Source: Aegilops tauschii subsp. strangulata (Eukaryota; Streptophyta; Magnoliopsida; Poales; Poaceae). Taken from it: 64,000 nucleotides of DNA. Below, one piece after another: positions 23,161 to 35,400 of the stretch. The DNA lies in NCBI RefSeq assembly GCF_002575655.3, contig NC_053041.3:371549054-371613053 (forward strand), written 5' to 3'. Below the pieces are notes generated by a model. That model saw nothing but the letters and a program-made list of their open reading frames with translations, had not been told where the DNA came from and did no database searches. The position numbers and the translations under genes are program-made. Numbering within the stretch: the first letter of the stretch is position 1; the number at the start of each line of letters is the position of its first letter.

Positions 23161-25450
23161 AATTTTTTGAACGTAACATTTTATTTCACAAACACAAACA
23201 ATATGAAAACGAACAAAATTTGAATTTTCCAAACATTTTTTGAAAATATGAACTTTTTTGGAATTTTTGAACAATTTTTTAAAGCATGAACATTTTTTAA
23301 ATCTTGAAAAAAAAATTGGAACGGAGAACAAATTTGGAAGCGCGAACAATTTTTTAAAGCATGAACATTTTTTGAATCTTGAGAACAAATTCGGAAACAG
23401 ACGACAATTTTTGAAAAATTCCGAACAAATTTGAAAGCACGAACATTTTTTGAATACGTGAACAAAAAATTAAAATCCGTTACATTTCTGAATTTAGAAA
23501 GCTTTGCACTTTTTTGTGTAACGAGAACAATTTTTTAGTTTTGAGAACATTTTTTGGAAACACAAACAAAATTTGAATATTTTGATTTACTTTAAGAGAA
23601 GAAAAGAAAAGGAAAGAAAACAAACAAACAGGAAAAAAACAAGAAAAAGAAACATAAATAACTAAAAACGAAAAGAAGAAGAACAAACAAAAAAGAAAAC
23701 TAGAAAACCCAGCTCAAGAACCTTCTGGAAGGTTCCCAAAACCGGCCAGGAACCGTCCAAAATGTTCCCAAAACTGGAAAATTATCCCACCTAAAAAAAG
23801 AGCTAACTGGCCAGGCCCATTTACTATCGAACATGTGCAGTAGGTCGACAACTTGCTGCAGAATGCGCCGAATAGGGTTTTCCCTCCTTAACCGCCGGCT
23901 AGGAGAACCGGAGAGCTCCTGCTCAGCGCTCTTGAGCGTCACAATGAAGACCTTTCGCTCAAACGGGCCGGCCCATTACCAGGCGACAAGCGAATGTAAT
24001 AAAAAAATGTCACAAAAAATTGTAGTGATGGATGGATTCGAACCCGTGACCTAAGCTGGATAGCCGTGTCGAGTTAAATTACAGCGTTAAACTAAAAGTA
24101 TTGTACAACGGCAGATTTATTTTTTAATCATTCCTTTAGAAAATGAATAATGTTTTCTTGAACAAATTTTGAAACTCGAACAAAATTTTTAAACGTGGTT
24201 ATTTTATAAAAAGAAACATGAACATTTTTTTGAAAAACCAGACGTTTATTGAACTTCTATATATACGATGAATAATTTTTAAATATATATTGAACATTTT
24301 GTAATATACACTTAACAATTTTTTGTTATACACTGAATATTTAAGATATGTATTGAACAATATTTATGATACATTGAACATTTTGGTGATATATAATGAA
24401 CAAATTTTAAATATACATTGAACATTTTGTAATATCCGCTGAACAATTTTTAACTACACATCGAACAATTTTGTGATATACATTGAACAAACATTTAAAT
24501 ACACATTGAACATTTTGTGATATACGCTCAACAATTTTAAATTATGAACAATTTTTTAAATCACGAACAAAATTTGGGATTTGAAAACATTTTCTTGAAA
24601 ACAAAGTATAAAAATAAAAACGAAAATGACAAAATGAAAGAAAAGGAAAAAATGAAAAGAAACGGAAACAGAAAAAATAGAAAGAAAAAATAAAAAAAAT
24701 AAAACAGAAAAAAGCAAAAAGCAAAATCGATAAAATTTAAAAAAAACGGTTCAGGGAAACTACTAGAAGGTTCCGAAAACTAGGTGCTTGTTCGAAGTGG
24801 GCCGGTTGTGTCGCCTCGGTCGCTCGTTTCGCTTCAGCGAAGTAGCGACGACAGGACGCGCACGAGCGTCATATAGGATCGGCCGGAGAGCCGGCGCCCA
24901 CGCGCCCTGCAATCTGGGACAGCCCAGTATCAAAGGCTACCTGTCACTCTTCCAACGGTCGCACTATTCGCTCGGTCGCGGTTGACTTCTTGAAAAAAGA
25001 AATATCCAAAAAAATCATGAATACAAAAGTTCACAAAACTGGAAAAAGGTTCATGAATATCAGAAAAAATCATGAATTTAAAAAAATCATGAATTCGAAA
25101 AAGTTCATGGTGATTTTGAAAAAAGTTCACAAGTTTTAAAAAATTCATTGATTTTGAAAAAAGGTCAAAAAATGAGAAAAGTTCATCAATTTGAAAAAAA
25201 AATCAAATTTGAAAAGTTCATCAATTTTTTTTAAAAAAATCATCAATTTGAAGAAAGTTCATGGATTTTCAAAACAATAGTTCATTAATTCAAAAACAAT
25301 TCAGCAAATTTGCAAAAAATCATGAATTCATAGAAAGTTCACGGAATTTTCAAAAACAAATCATGGTTTTTTGAAGAAAAAAATAGAAAAAAGGAACAAG
25401 AAAAAAAAAGGAAAAGAGAAGAAAAGAATAAAAAGGATGTAACTAATCAT
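23160..25450. repeat. three A-rich repeat modules
   Basis: Three successive blocks (about 23160-23745, 24130-24785 and 24985-25450) each begin with degenerate arrays and then run into a purine-only tract. The arrays are of GAACATTTTTTGAA type (first), TTGAACATTTTGTGATATAC type (second) and AAAAAGTTCATGAATTTG type (third). The first two end in a short motif around AGAAGGTTCC. GC-rich spacers separate them. The organisation implies a repeated module from an unclassified DNA transposon or nested copies. There is no coding potential. Confidence 0.55.
24030..24090 (-). repeat. tRNA-like B-box segment (SINE or transposon fragment)
   Basis: On the minus strand, GTCACGGGTTCGAATCCATCC has the B-box/T-loop consensus GGTTCGAATC. 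No acceptor stem or anticodon arm can be built, so this is not a tRNA gene. Confidence 0.45.
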
Positions 25451-25545
25451 ATGGGGGTGAGTTGTCTGGTTGGCTACCGTAGCTAACATTGGACAAGGAG
25501 GTTATGGGTTCGAATCACACCTCGCATGCAATTTTTGTGGGGTTA
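25440..25545 (+). repeat. tRNA-like A/B-box segment (SINE or transposon fragment)
   Basis: On the plus strand, a possible A-box region (GTTGGCTACC) is followed about 40 bp on by GGGTTCGAATCACACC, a B-box. It is in the opposite orientation to the similar segment at 24030-24090. There is no cloverleaf, so it is more likely a SINE-like or transposon-borne fragment. Confidence 0.45.
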
Positions 25546-25639
25546 AAACGGAAGAAGAAGAAGAAAAGAGTATATGGTCCAGCCCAGAGCGGAGGTGGGT
25601 GTGCGCCAAGTTGTGAAATACATTATAACGGGTGGTTCA

Positions 25640-27768
25640 GGCGCCGTGTAGGAATTTGTCACTTCTAGATGAAACATGACACATTAGTTAAACACAATGG
25701 ACCATGGCATGTTAATTCCTTGTGGGTTGCGTGCTTTTGGGCCAATTAGACTGTTTTGAGGGCTTTTGGGCTTATATATCAAAAATAATCTGAAAAGGTT
25801 GTCATGTCATATCGGCACATGGGTTTATCCTCGCGACCCATACACGATCCATTTAGCCACATATCGTGTTGGGCCTATGACGTGTCGGGCACGCGTGCTA
25901 ATTGGCCGGCACGCCAGGCATGGCCCGGGTGGGCAGTGTGATTACAGGTACATTGTTTTGGTTGCCTAAAAAGGTACATTGTTTTGGATCTAAGATCTAA
26001 GAAACTAGGGGATACCCCTTGCGTTTTGCGATAATTTATTGATGAAAATTTGGGTTGATAACATAAGAACTAAAAAAACTACATTTTCTTGATTACTATG
26101 TATAGAAAAAAGTAACAATGTTTATTGAATATAAGTAGAATAATAAAATGGCAAATATTTTCCCATGTATGGTTGAATATTTGATGGGTCGTTCACCATG
26201 CATGCTTGCATATTTAGGTGGGCTTTATCCAATTCATAATTGTATGGTGAGGTGACATGATTGAATGTTTAGATAAATAGGTTAGTGGGGATGACTCTCT
26301 TATGTAAATAAGGTTACAGTATAACTCTCAGAACTAAGAATTACAGTAAAATATTTTGAAGACATCTTCATGATATCAATTTTTGCAAGCTAAAATGTCA
26401 AGATTTTAGTAAAGGGACTGCAATTGAATTAGAGAAGCCGCACTGAGTTTAGTTACCAACAAAGGTTTCTAGAAGTCCCTCGCGTCATCCATAAAAGAAT
26501 CTCAGAAGTCGTGAACGATGAACATGCTTGGACTGGAATGACCCCCTAGAGTGTAGGTCATCGACCCATAAAAACATTACAAGCGATGACTGCAAGATGT
26601 TGACAAAGACTCTAAAAGTTCTTAAATCTCATATCCCTCGCCTCCTAGTTCCAAGATGGCATCTGAAGGTGAGGGGACCAAAAGTTCCTAGCAACAGCTA
26701 CTAGGGTTCTTTGCAATGCGATCAATCTGGAACCCTGCAAATTTAGCTTATTTCTTAAAATAAGCCTGGCCCATCAGTCCATTGGTTTGGCCCAAGCTTG
26801 TTGGGCCTATGTTTATCTGACCAGGCCATGTACAAAGGAAAGTGCTAAGGAAGTAGCTTAATAAGCTATTTTAATTTTAAACATCAACTGCTTATCTATA
26901 TAGTAAGGATGCATAATTAAGCGCCTAACATCAATAAATAAGCATCAAAGCTTAGGCAAAAATTGACTTTATTTTTCATGTGGTTCTCTAACCACCTTAC
27001 ATTGTAAGGTGACTTAGTGCAATGACAGTTTATCCATCCTATCCTAATGTCATGCATGAACTAGAAGCAACACAAACCCCCTGTTGGCTTGCAGCGAAAC
27101 CACCAAATTATTGTCACCCCTAAAGACCAGATCTCGTTTCAACCTTTTTGTTTCTAGTCAATTGGTGATAAGAACTAGTGCTGGTTTGGTCAAGCTACCA
27201 TTTGGCAGCACACAGACATGCACGCTCGCGTGCACATGTGAAATGTTTCCAGTGAGTGTATGAAGAAGAGAGGGCTTGACCTATTAGTGGATCTATAAGG
27301 ATAATTATTCTAATTTGACTAGTTAACTCTGATAGGTTGTTTTCAAAGTGAGTTGCATGGAACATGCACTTTAGGGAAATTTATACCCGTTTACTCCACT
27401 TTGGGGGAAATTTTCAAAGAACCACACCTTTTAGGCTAATAATCAACAAACAACTCAAAACTCCTTATTAGCAAAACTAAGGGTGAATCCAACGCGAATC
27501 ATCAAAATGGACACACCAAATGTCTGCGGACACACCCGGACGTGTCCAAGAATATGGATAGGGGCGGCCATCCAACCAGAGTCTGCAAATCTCCGTCCCT
27601 GCTCTAGCCTCCTCCACTTGACATGTATATCTAGATCAGTACCAATTTAAGCATATATTTAATAGTTGCAAACATACAGAATCAGAACGAAAAAACATCA
27701 GTTGTTCAATAATTTTTCACATCCAATCAATCCCAAAAGTTGCTAGCCCGACTGTATGTGGCAAAAAT
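25640..27768. other. long non-coding stretch, nothing recognised
   Basis: About 2.1 kb of AT-leaning sequence without a long open frame, known element terminus or RNA gene that I can identify. It is probably old, decayed repeat sequence. Confidence 0.5.
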
Positions 27769-28203
27769 TCACTCTTTGACACTCTCCATTTGTCCAAAGT
27801 GCTTCAACAAGCCCGCACAATAGGCTAGGACAATCTTCGCCGCCTCGGGATCTGATTCAAACGTCTTCATGAACAACATCTTGGAGTCCTCCAAAGCAAC
27901 CTTCATCTCTATACTCTTCTCTCTATGAACTTGCTAAACATATCAGATGTTTTTTGTTCCTTCATTTCATGGTGCTTGACAGATGCCTCCTCCTACTTCA
28001 TCATGATGTCCTCACTCTCTATCATCTTAGCCATCGCCCCTTCTCGCTTCTCCTTCTCCTCACCCCACATCATCCCCAGGTTCCTAATCACCTTCCTGGC
28101 CCGAGCAAGCCCTTCTTGTGTTGGAACGGTTGGATCAACACCTTTATCTTCATTTGCCTTGGCGGTCTTGACGATATTGGCAGCAGCGGTGAGCCAATTA
28201 CTT
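27769..28203 (-). pseudogene. decayed coding remnant, Harbinger-associated-like coiled-coil protein
   Basis: The minus strand reads as protein in several frames, broken by stops and at least one frameshift. Segments include EGLARARKVIRNLGMMWGEE, then EMKEQKTSDMFSKF, then MKVALEDSKMLFMKTFESDP and CAGLLKHFGQMESVKE ending at TGA (27769-27771). The lysine/glutamate-rich style resembles the C-terminal part of the NAM/Myb-like proteins that accompany PIF/Harbinger transposons, but the assignment is a guess. It is cut at its upstream side by TE3 at 28204. Confidence 0.4.
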
Positions 28204-31200
28204 TGTAACGGCCGGATAATTAAGCTACAGTAATCCCATGTTTATGGTGCCATGTCATCGTTTTCACTGTTGCTAAATCCCTCTTTGATTCCATCGGTTT
28301 AAATTCAAATTTAAATTAAAGTCAAAATTTAAAGTTTTCAAAATGTCAAAACTAAAATACTCATAATGTTGCAAATATTCCATAACTAATTATGGAGGAG
28401 AAACCACACTATTATAAAATATTTAAATGCACTAAAATAAATAAAAACAGGGTTAAAACAATTATTAAATGCTTTTAAATAATAAACAAATATAGACCTA
28501 TTTTATTAAAGTGTCAAATTATTTGTGGCGGTGGCATAATTAATAAGACTAATTTAGGTGCTAGTTGTATATTTTACAAAAACTAAAATAAATGAAACTA
28601 ATAAGAAAACGAAACTATAAAAAGAAAAGGTAAAAGAAAAGGCAAAAAGAAAACAAAGGCACAGGCCGGCCCCGGCCCAACTAGCCCAGCTGGCCGGCCC
28701 AGCCGCCCCCTTCTTATCCCCACTCCCCCGTGAGCTAACCCACGACCCCCCCCCCCATGTTCCCCACTCCCTCTGCCCCCCCAATCCAGATCGGGGCAAT
28801 GGTGCCATGACCTCATCACCTCTGACGCGCTCGCGTCCCCGTCGCCAACGCCGCCACCCGACGCCCGCCCCGTCGCGTCCCCGTCACCTCCGCACCGGCG
28901 CTGCCCCGCCGACGCCTCACCGCCGCGTCGCCACGCCCGTCCCCGACCTCCTCCTCGCCGGCTGACCCCGAGCCACGCCGCCCCCTTCCCTCCAACGTCG
29001 GTGAGGGCCTCACCCTCCCCCTCTCTCTGTCGTGCACGCGCTCCGGCGCCCGCTCACGGTCACCACCGCCCTGCGTCGTCCCGCTGCGCCCGCGCCGTGC
29101 CTCCCTCGCCCTCCTCCACGACCGCCTGTGCCACGCCCCGCGCTCTCCATCGCTGTCGCGGCCCCCCTGCTCGCCCGCGCCGCACTGGCCTCGTGCCATC
29201 ACCGCGCCACGCACCTCTGCCCACTTCTGTAGCCCTAGCTGCCGCCTGCGCATTCCCCTTCCGTCTTTGCGCTCCCGCCCGACCGAGCTCACCGCGCTCC
29301 CTTGCTTGGCCGGCCATGCCCAAGCGCGCGCCGCTCACGTGTGGCCACGTCCCCGCGACGCCCCTGCCCTGTGCCGCGCTCCCCGCCACGTTCCAGCCTC
29401 GCCTTGCCCCACCTCCGGTCGCCGCGGTCCTCGGCTGCGACCTGCTGCTGCTGTCGCCATCCCCGCAGCCGCCGGTGCCCTCCCGCTCGCCGGCCGCGCC
29501 TCAGCACGCGTCCGCGCGCTCGACTGCGCCAGCACCCGTCGCCACGTGTAGCCCTGGAATTGCTTGTATTTAGTTGCTTTAAGGCATCCATGCATCATGT
29601 TTAATTTTGGTTAAACTTGAATTGGGGATTGATCGAACCCTAGCACCCCTCTGAAATACTAGGACCAACTAAAATATTTTTCAATGAACCCAAAATGCCC
29701 TTCAGAAAAGTTCATCATTTTTGGAAATGGGTGAAAACCTCTGCCAAAAATGGTGCACATATTTCTAGGTCACTCTGGATTTTTGAATTAACTTATAAAG
29801 TATTTGAATTTGGGCATTTAAATCCTATAAATATTTTAAATGCTCAAATAATTCTGAAAGTAATTGAGGGCCGTTGGAAATAATTCTAACAGTGCCCACA
29901 AATTATTTCAGGATTTTACAAAATGCTTTAGTATTTTTTACTAAAGCCAACACAGAAGTAGAAAATGGAAAACATAAACAAAATTGGAAAATGAGAAAAG
30001 GTAGAGAGGGAGACAGTGCTCACCTGTGCGGCTAAGCACTGTAGCAGGCCCAGCCCACAGCACCTCCGTCTTCCATCTCGTGCCAGTACGCACGAAGGTG
30101 TGTGCTCGCCGCGCGCGCGCCACCTCCACCCTGCCTGGCTGCCCCCTCGTCGCCCTGGACGCCTCCCGCGATGCGACACAGCCCCCTCAACTCTATCTCA
30201 CTCTCCCTCAGCCTCATCCCCTCCTCTGTCTCGCTGTTCTCCCCACAGCCGAGCGATGTCGTCGCCGCCGCTCGTCGTTGTCGTAGCCACAGCCACCACC
30301 TCGCTTCTCCAGCACGTCCACGAGATTCGCCTCCATTGTTTACACCTCCTCGACGACCCACGCGCCACCGGGTGCCCTCGAACGCCCTCACTGCCGTCTT
30401 CTTCAATCTCGGGTTGCCGAGATCGCCGGCGACCGTGCGTCCGCTCCGACGCTTCCCCGAGCTCACTGAGACCTCTGAACGAACCGCTGTGAGCTCCTGC
30501 GTTGATCCCCTCCTTCCTCCCCTTTGATTTTGAACTGTAGATGTCACCCCCTTGCCGATCGTAGCCCGCTGCCGCCTGAGCTCGTCGCCGACGCAGCTCC
30601 GTTGACCAAACGGTCACCATGGCGAGTCCAAACTTGCTCCCTGCAACGCGTAGCGCCCTGCTAGCCCATCTCTTCGCTCGTTTTCGCACCGTAGCGCCTA
30701 ACCCGCTGACGCCCAAAAGCCGCCCGCCGCCACGACCTCGAGTCCGGCGAGCTCGCTCCACTCTAGCTCCTCCGGCTCGAACCGTTTGACGCGGACGAGT
30801 CTCCTCATTTCGTAGATGGTCTCGGCCTTCCATTTGGTCGTCGTGAGACGAAACCCGAACGCCTTCGCCGTCTCTGGCTTCGGCGGCGACGAGCGGCGGG
30901 TCAACTCCGGCGAGTTTGACTAGGGTTGACCAAGTTAGACTCCCGTGAGGCACAGACGTGTGGGCCCAGCCCTGCTGACACTTTAGTTAGGGTTAGCTTA
31001 ATGCTAATTGACCTAGTTAGTTAATTATGCCACTGACATGTGGACCCCACACATCATGTTTGACCTGGACCCGGTCCGTTGACCTGGTGACATCATTGTG
31101 ACGTTATGCTGATGTAGTAAATGTTTCTGGAATTTAAATAAATCAGAAAATGATTTATGAATTTCAAAAAATGTCCTAAACTTCTAAAATCATAGAAATT

Positions 31201-31260
31201 TAACCGTAGCTCAGAATGAAATAACTTATATATGAAAAATTATCAGAAAAAATCCAATCT
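28204..31260 (+). mobile_element. TE3, partial LTR of a TE1-related Gypsy element
   Basis: It starts TGTAACGGCC at 28204 next to unrelated sequence and follows the TE1 LTR closely: the same AT-rich opening, GC-rich block (28640-29550), the shared phrase CCACTGACATGTGG, and the AT-rich tail with GTAGCTC. Compared with TE1 it has about 1.35 kb more (29570-30920), including a second GC-rich block. It is interrupted by TE4 at 31261, at a position equivalent to about 2870 in TE1. The remainder is not seen in the window. The many ORFs in its GC-rich parts (up to 251 codons) overlap on both strands and are not supported as genes. Confidence 0.65.
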
Positions 31261-31776
31261 TGTTGGGGATATAACTATTAGGTATGACCCGCCCAGGGGC
31301 CGGGTTATTCTTATGAGGATTCGTCAAGCCCAAGACAGCTTTGGAAGATGGCGGTTCAGTTAAGGGCCCAAGGCCCAAAGGCGACTCAAGGCCCGTAGAA
31401 ATAAACCGCCATATGCACATGACTTGTATTGTAAGGCAGTGATAGTTAGAGACCGAGCCGGACACTGTTTATGAGCCGGCCGGGACTCTGTGAGCCGCTG
31501 GGCGTCTACCTCTGTATATAAAGGGACGACCCGGCGGCGGTTCAGGGCAAGTAAGATCAGATCGAAAGCTAGGTCAAGCGGATTCGCTCCCTAGTAATCG
31601 AAACATAAGCAATACCACCTCAAACTGGATTAGGCCTTTACCTTCACCGCAAGGGGCCGAACCAGTATAAACCCTCGTGTCCTTTGTCCCGTTTTAACCC
31701 CTTTAAGCTTCCTAGTTGCGATGGCTCCATGACTAAGTCCTTTCACTAGGACATCTGCCGTGACAATTCCACGACA
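31261..31776 (+). repeat. TE4 5' LTR
   Basis: A 516-bp LTR bounded by TGTTGGGG and CCACGACA. A core promoter TATATAAAG lies at 31515-31523. Directly downstream is the primer-binding site. Confidence 0.85.
31515..31523 (+). promoter_or_regulatory. TE4 LTR TATA box
   Basis: TATATAAAG about 260 bp before the LTR end, in the correct orientation for element transcription. Confidence 0.65.
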
Positions 31777-31797
31777 GTTGGCGCCCACCGTGGGGCC
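31777..31797 (+). other. TE4 primer-binding site
   Basis: TTGGCGCCCACCGTGGGGC immediately follows the 5' LTR. This TGGCGCC-type site is common in Tat and Athila lineages. Confidence 0.8.
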
Positions 31798-32071
31798 TAC
31801 GCACGGTGGATTTGAGTTCTTGAAGGGCAACTTCGAAGGGCTCAAGGGATACACAGTGGGCCGGATGACCAAGAGTCGTCGCGGCAAGCTCTACATCGAC
31901 GACGCAGGCTGGGGCCCCGACGCCGGCTCAATTGAGTATGGGTACCGGGTCCCCTTCGGCGGAATCCACGTCTTCATCGGCCAGATTGGCGAGCCGGGCC
32001 CTGAGCTGGACATCTGCACCGACATCGTCGTGACGGCTCAGCGTGCGTGACCCGCCCGGGCTCAGCCCGTC

Positions 32072-33157
32072 ATGAAGCATGCCTTCGTGGGATGCATCCA
32101 TGGAGGGGAATTTTCTGAAGGATCCGCGTCTAACGGTGAGACGGCCATCTACTCTGATGGTGAGTCGTCCACGGGTGAGACGGATTCGTTGTATCAATTA
32201 CAAGACGGTGGGCTTAGGGGCTGTTCCGATGGCAGCAGTATTCCGGACCCCTTTGAACCACCGAGCAGAGTAGGGATCTTCATGGCTGGCACGCAACCCA
32301 TTCAAAACTCTACAGCTATGGCAGTGATCACCTCCGGGTCAGCGGCGGCCGGGGCAGGAGGCCCTGCGCGCCTGCCGGCTCAGGTGCTGATGGAGCTCAT
32401 AGATAACTTGACAGCCCTGCTAACCACCGTGGTTAATCCGACGGATCAGGCTCAACATGATGCAGGAGTGGCACGGTTACGTGAGGAGGTAGCACAAGCC
32501 AAAGAAAACTTAGCAGCGGAGGACGTCAGGCTAGCCTCAGAGCGGGCGGCTTTGGATGCTCGAGCGCAACAGATTCAATCAGAGGCTTTCCAGCTTACGA
32601 TGGATCTAAATGCATCAAATGAGGTTATGAGGAGAAGGCATCAGAAAGCTCAATCCCGTCTGCCTCTGACTTATGATCCTAGAAACATCTTCCGCACACC
32701 CGGTGCAGGCCCCAGTAACCCACCGGAGGTAAACCGGGTTGCAACGCCCGGGGCTGGGACGCCGGTTCAACCACGGGTGATGGAACCTCCTCGTATGGAT
32801 ACTGCTCCACCTCATTATGTACCAACACCACCGGGTCATTATTCTAACCCTTTGGAGAACATGATCGCTGCGGAGGCGCGATTGGCGACTCTCCCGGTGG
32901 AGGGCGATTCTCCGGCAGCAATTGAAACACGAAGGGTCAGAGAACTTCTTCACACAGCTCTGGCGCAGCAGGAGGCATACTCTTATAGTCGAGACAGGAT
33001 TCACTCAACTCCTCGCCCAAGTCGGAGCCCAAGTTATAGCAGGCATATAGATTCAGCAGCCGTTTCAAGCAATGCTCGGCGCCGTGACCAGCCGCGCGGG
33101 CATGACCCGGCACGTGATGGAGCTCTTAACTTGTTTGATCAGGACAGGATACGCTAG
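32072..33157 (+). pseudogene. TE4 gag, N-terminal part
   Basis: A 361-codon frame with an alanine/glutamate-rich helical stretch (residues about 130-185, for example VARLREEVAQAKENLAAEDV) followed by a proline-rich linker. This is typical of the N-terminal part of Tat gag. The frame runs out at 33157 in a glutamine/alanine-rich area. The following 300 bp contain the conserved phrase GGVPCLVTALRNERLPKDFK and then jump straight to protease-proximal sequence, so the capsid core and zinc knuckle are missing. Confidence 0.75.
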
Positions 33158-33471
33158 GAGGCTGAGCGAGCGGCTCAGCAGGTGGCTGAGCAGGCGGCTC
33201 AGCGGGCAGCTTACCAGTCTTTCCCGGTTTATCCGAAGACTTCTATTGAGGTAGGCGTGACCACGAGGACTGGAGGTGTCCCTTGCTTGGTGACGGCTCT
33301 GCGTAATGAGCGTTTGCCCAAGGATTTCAAGGGCTAGTTTGTGCAAACGAGACCAGAAGCTTCATAAGAGGGATGTGAACGCCGTTGAGCCGGCAATTCC
33401 TTGTTATTTAAGATGGTCTGAGCAGCCTATTCTGTGGAGATCACCCTCCCCGGGTTGACAATCTGGGTCAC
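33158..33471 (+). pseudogene. TE4 gag-pol junction, internally deleted
   Basis: Two gag pieces are fused here. About 33255-33340 reads as the start of the capsid region (RNERLPKDFKG), and from about 33362 the frame reads KRDVNAVEPAIPCYLRW, which normally lies just before the protease. The intervening capsid and nucleocapsid coding sequence is absent, a loss of roughly 1 kb judged from family gene order. Additional small frameshifts occur near 33440. Confidence 0.65.
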
Positions 33472-34107
33472 TTGGCCTTGGTAGTGGCACCTCAGGTTGG
33501 TGGATATAAATTCACTAAGGTGCTCATGGACGGAGGCAGTAGCATCAACATCCTCTATTATGAGACCTTCCGTCACATGGGGTTGACTGATAAAAATCTT
33601 AAGACGTCCAATACTATTTTCCATGGAGTGGTGCCTGGTAAATCGGCGTACCCAGTGGGTAAGATTGAACTAGAAGTAGCCTTTGGAGATGAGCATGACT
33701 CTAGGGCTGAGAAGTTAACCTTTGAGGTGGTCAAAATCAAGAGCCCGTATCACGCCCTGTTTGGACGGCCGGCTTACGCTAAGTTCATGGCACGGCTGTG
33801 TTATGTTTATCTGCAGCTCAAGATGCCGGGTCATAAGGGCACCATCACAGTACATGGGAGTCGAAAGATAGCCTTGGAATGTGAGGAAGGCGACGCTGCT
33901 TATGCTGAATCTGTCTGTGCCACGGAGGAGTTAAAATTCTACAAGGACAATGTTGACCCGGTAGACATGACGTCTTTGAAGAAGCCAACCACAAAACATG
34001 AGCCGGTGCTGAAATTTAAGTTGGCTGATGATACCAAGCTTGTAGATTTTGTTCCAGGTGATTCATCTAAGCAGTTCAGTATCAGTGCTAATCTGGATCC
34101 CAAATAG
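33472..34107 (+). pseudogene. TE4 aspartic protease
   Basis: First part of the single pol frame. The active-site motif is VLMDGGSSINIL about 22 residues in, in which DGG replaces the usual DTG, as is normal in Tat elements. It continues through GRPAYAKFMA to a TAG at 34105-34107, in frame with the reverse transcriptase downstream. It would cleave the Gag-Pol polyprotein. Confidence 0.85.
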
Positions 34108-35004
34108 GAAAGCGCGCTCATCAAGTTCATCCGTGAGAACCGGGACATCTTTGCATGGATACCTTCTGACATGCCGGGTGTACCGAGAGAACTCGCTGAG
34201 CACACTCTCAATATTGATCCAAAGTTTAAGCCGATTAGGCAGTTTCTTCGGCGGTTCAATAAGGAGAGGCGTAAGGCCATTTGTGAGGAAGTGGCCCGGC
34301 TCTTGGCGGCAGGGTTTATTATTGAAGTTTTTCATCCAGAGTGGTTGGCTAACCCGGTGCTCATGCTTAAAAAGAACGGCACCTGGCGTATGTGTGTGGA
34401 TTACACAGACTTAAACAAGGCTTGTCCGGCTGATCCTTTCGCTCTCCCTCGCATTGATCAAATCATTGATGCTACGGCGGGTTGTGAGCGTTTGAGTTTT
34501 CTGGATGCTTATTCTGGTTATCATCAGATCAAGATGACAGTGAAGGACCAGGAGAAGACAACTTTTATTACTCCGTTTGGAGCCTTCTGCTATGTGTCTA
34601 TGCCCTTTGGGCTTAAGAGTGCCCAGGCGACTTATCAGCAATGTGTGCAGAACTGTCTTCACAGTCAGATTGGGCGCAATGTTCATGCTTATGTGGACGA
34701 CATTGTGGTGAAGTCCAGAGAGAAGAAAACCTTGATAGATGATCTGAAGGAAACATTTGATAACCTCCGGGTCTACAAGATGATGCTTAACTCGGCCAAG
34801 TGTGTTTTTGGAGTACCAGCAGGCAAACTTTTGGGTTTTCTGGTTTCTAACAGAGGCATCGAGGCTAACCCAGAGAAGATCAAGGCAATCACCTCTTTGG
34901 CTAAGCCGGCGTGTATCGATGATGTTCAGCGTTTGGCGGGTCGTATTGCTACTTTAAGCCGGTTTATAAGCCGGTTAGGTGAGAAGGCCATACCGCTGTA
35001 TTAG
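34108..35004 (+). pseudogene. TE4 reverse transcriptase
   Basis: Same frame as the protease and integrase. Counting from the ATG at 34171, catalytic blocks are LDAYSGYHQIKM (Asp112) and the YVDD box at residues 174-177. VDYTDLNKACP and TPFGAFCYVSMPFGLK are also intact. The frame is cut by a TAG at 35002-35004. Gypsy type, Tat lineage. Confidence 0.93.
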
Positions 35005-35400
35005 ATGATGAAAAAGACAGACGACTTTGTCTGGAGTGATGCTGCTAACGCTGCCTTTGAAGATTTGAAGAGACAGCTCGCTGAGCCGCCGGTCCTTGCT
35101 GCTCCTATTGATAAGGAGCCATTATTGTTATATGTGGCTGCTAACACACGTGCCGCCAGTGTGGCCATTGTGGTAGAGCGCAAGGAGGCGGGAAAGGAAT
35201 ATACGGTTCAACGGCCGGTTTACTACGTTAGTGAGGTGCTTATTGAGTCCAAGCAAAGATATCCGCACTGGCAGAAGCTCGTTTATGGGGTGTTCATGGA
35301 AAGCCGGAAACTTAAACAGTATTTTCAGGGTCATCCCATCACTGTGGTAAGTTATGCTCCTTTAGGAGATATCATTCAAGATAGGGAAGCCACCGGATGA
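35005..35400 (+). pseudogene. TE4 first RNase H (Gypsy type)
   Basis: A 131-codon segment with FVWSDAANAAFEDLKRQL, YVAANTRAASVAIV and RPVYYVSEVL, the typical Gypsy RNase H that follows the reverse transcriptase. It ends in TGA at 35398-35400, with the frame continuing beyond. Confidence 0.85.

Noticed and set aside
23160..25450. CRISPR-like or satellite array
   Set aside because: The repeats are degenerate and irregular in spacing, and the genome is a plant; no constant repeat-spacer pattern.
25440..25545. tRNA gene
   Set aside because: A B-box-like GGTTCGAATC is present, but no cloverleaf or acceptor stem can be formed.
28816..30953. ORFs in the GC-rich parts of TE3 (up to 251 codons)
   Set aside because: Same reason: compositional open frames on both strands, not aligned with those of TE1.
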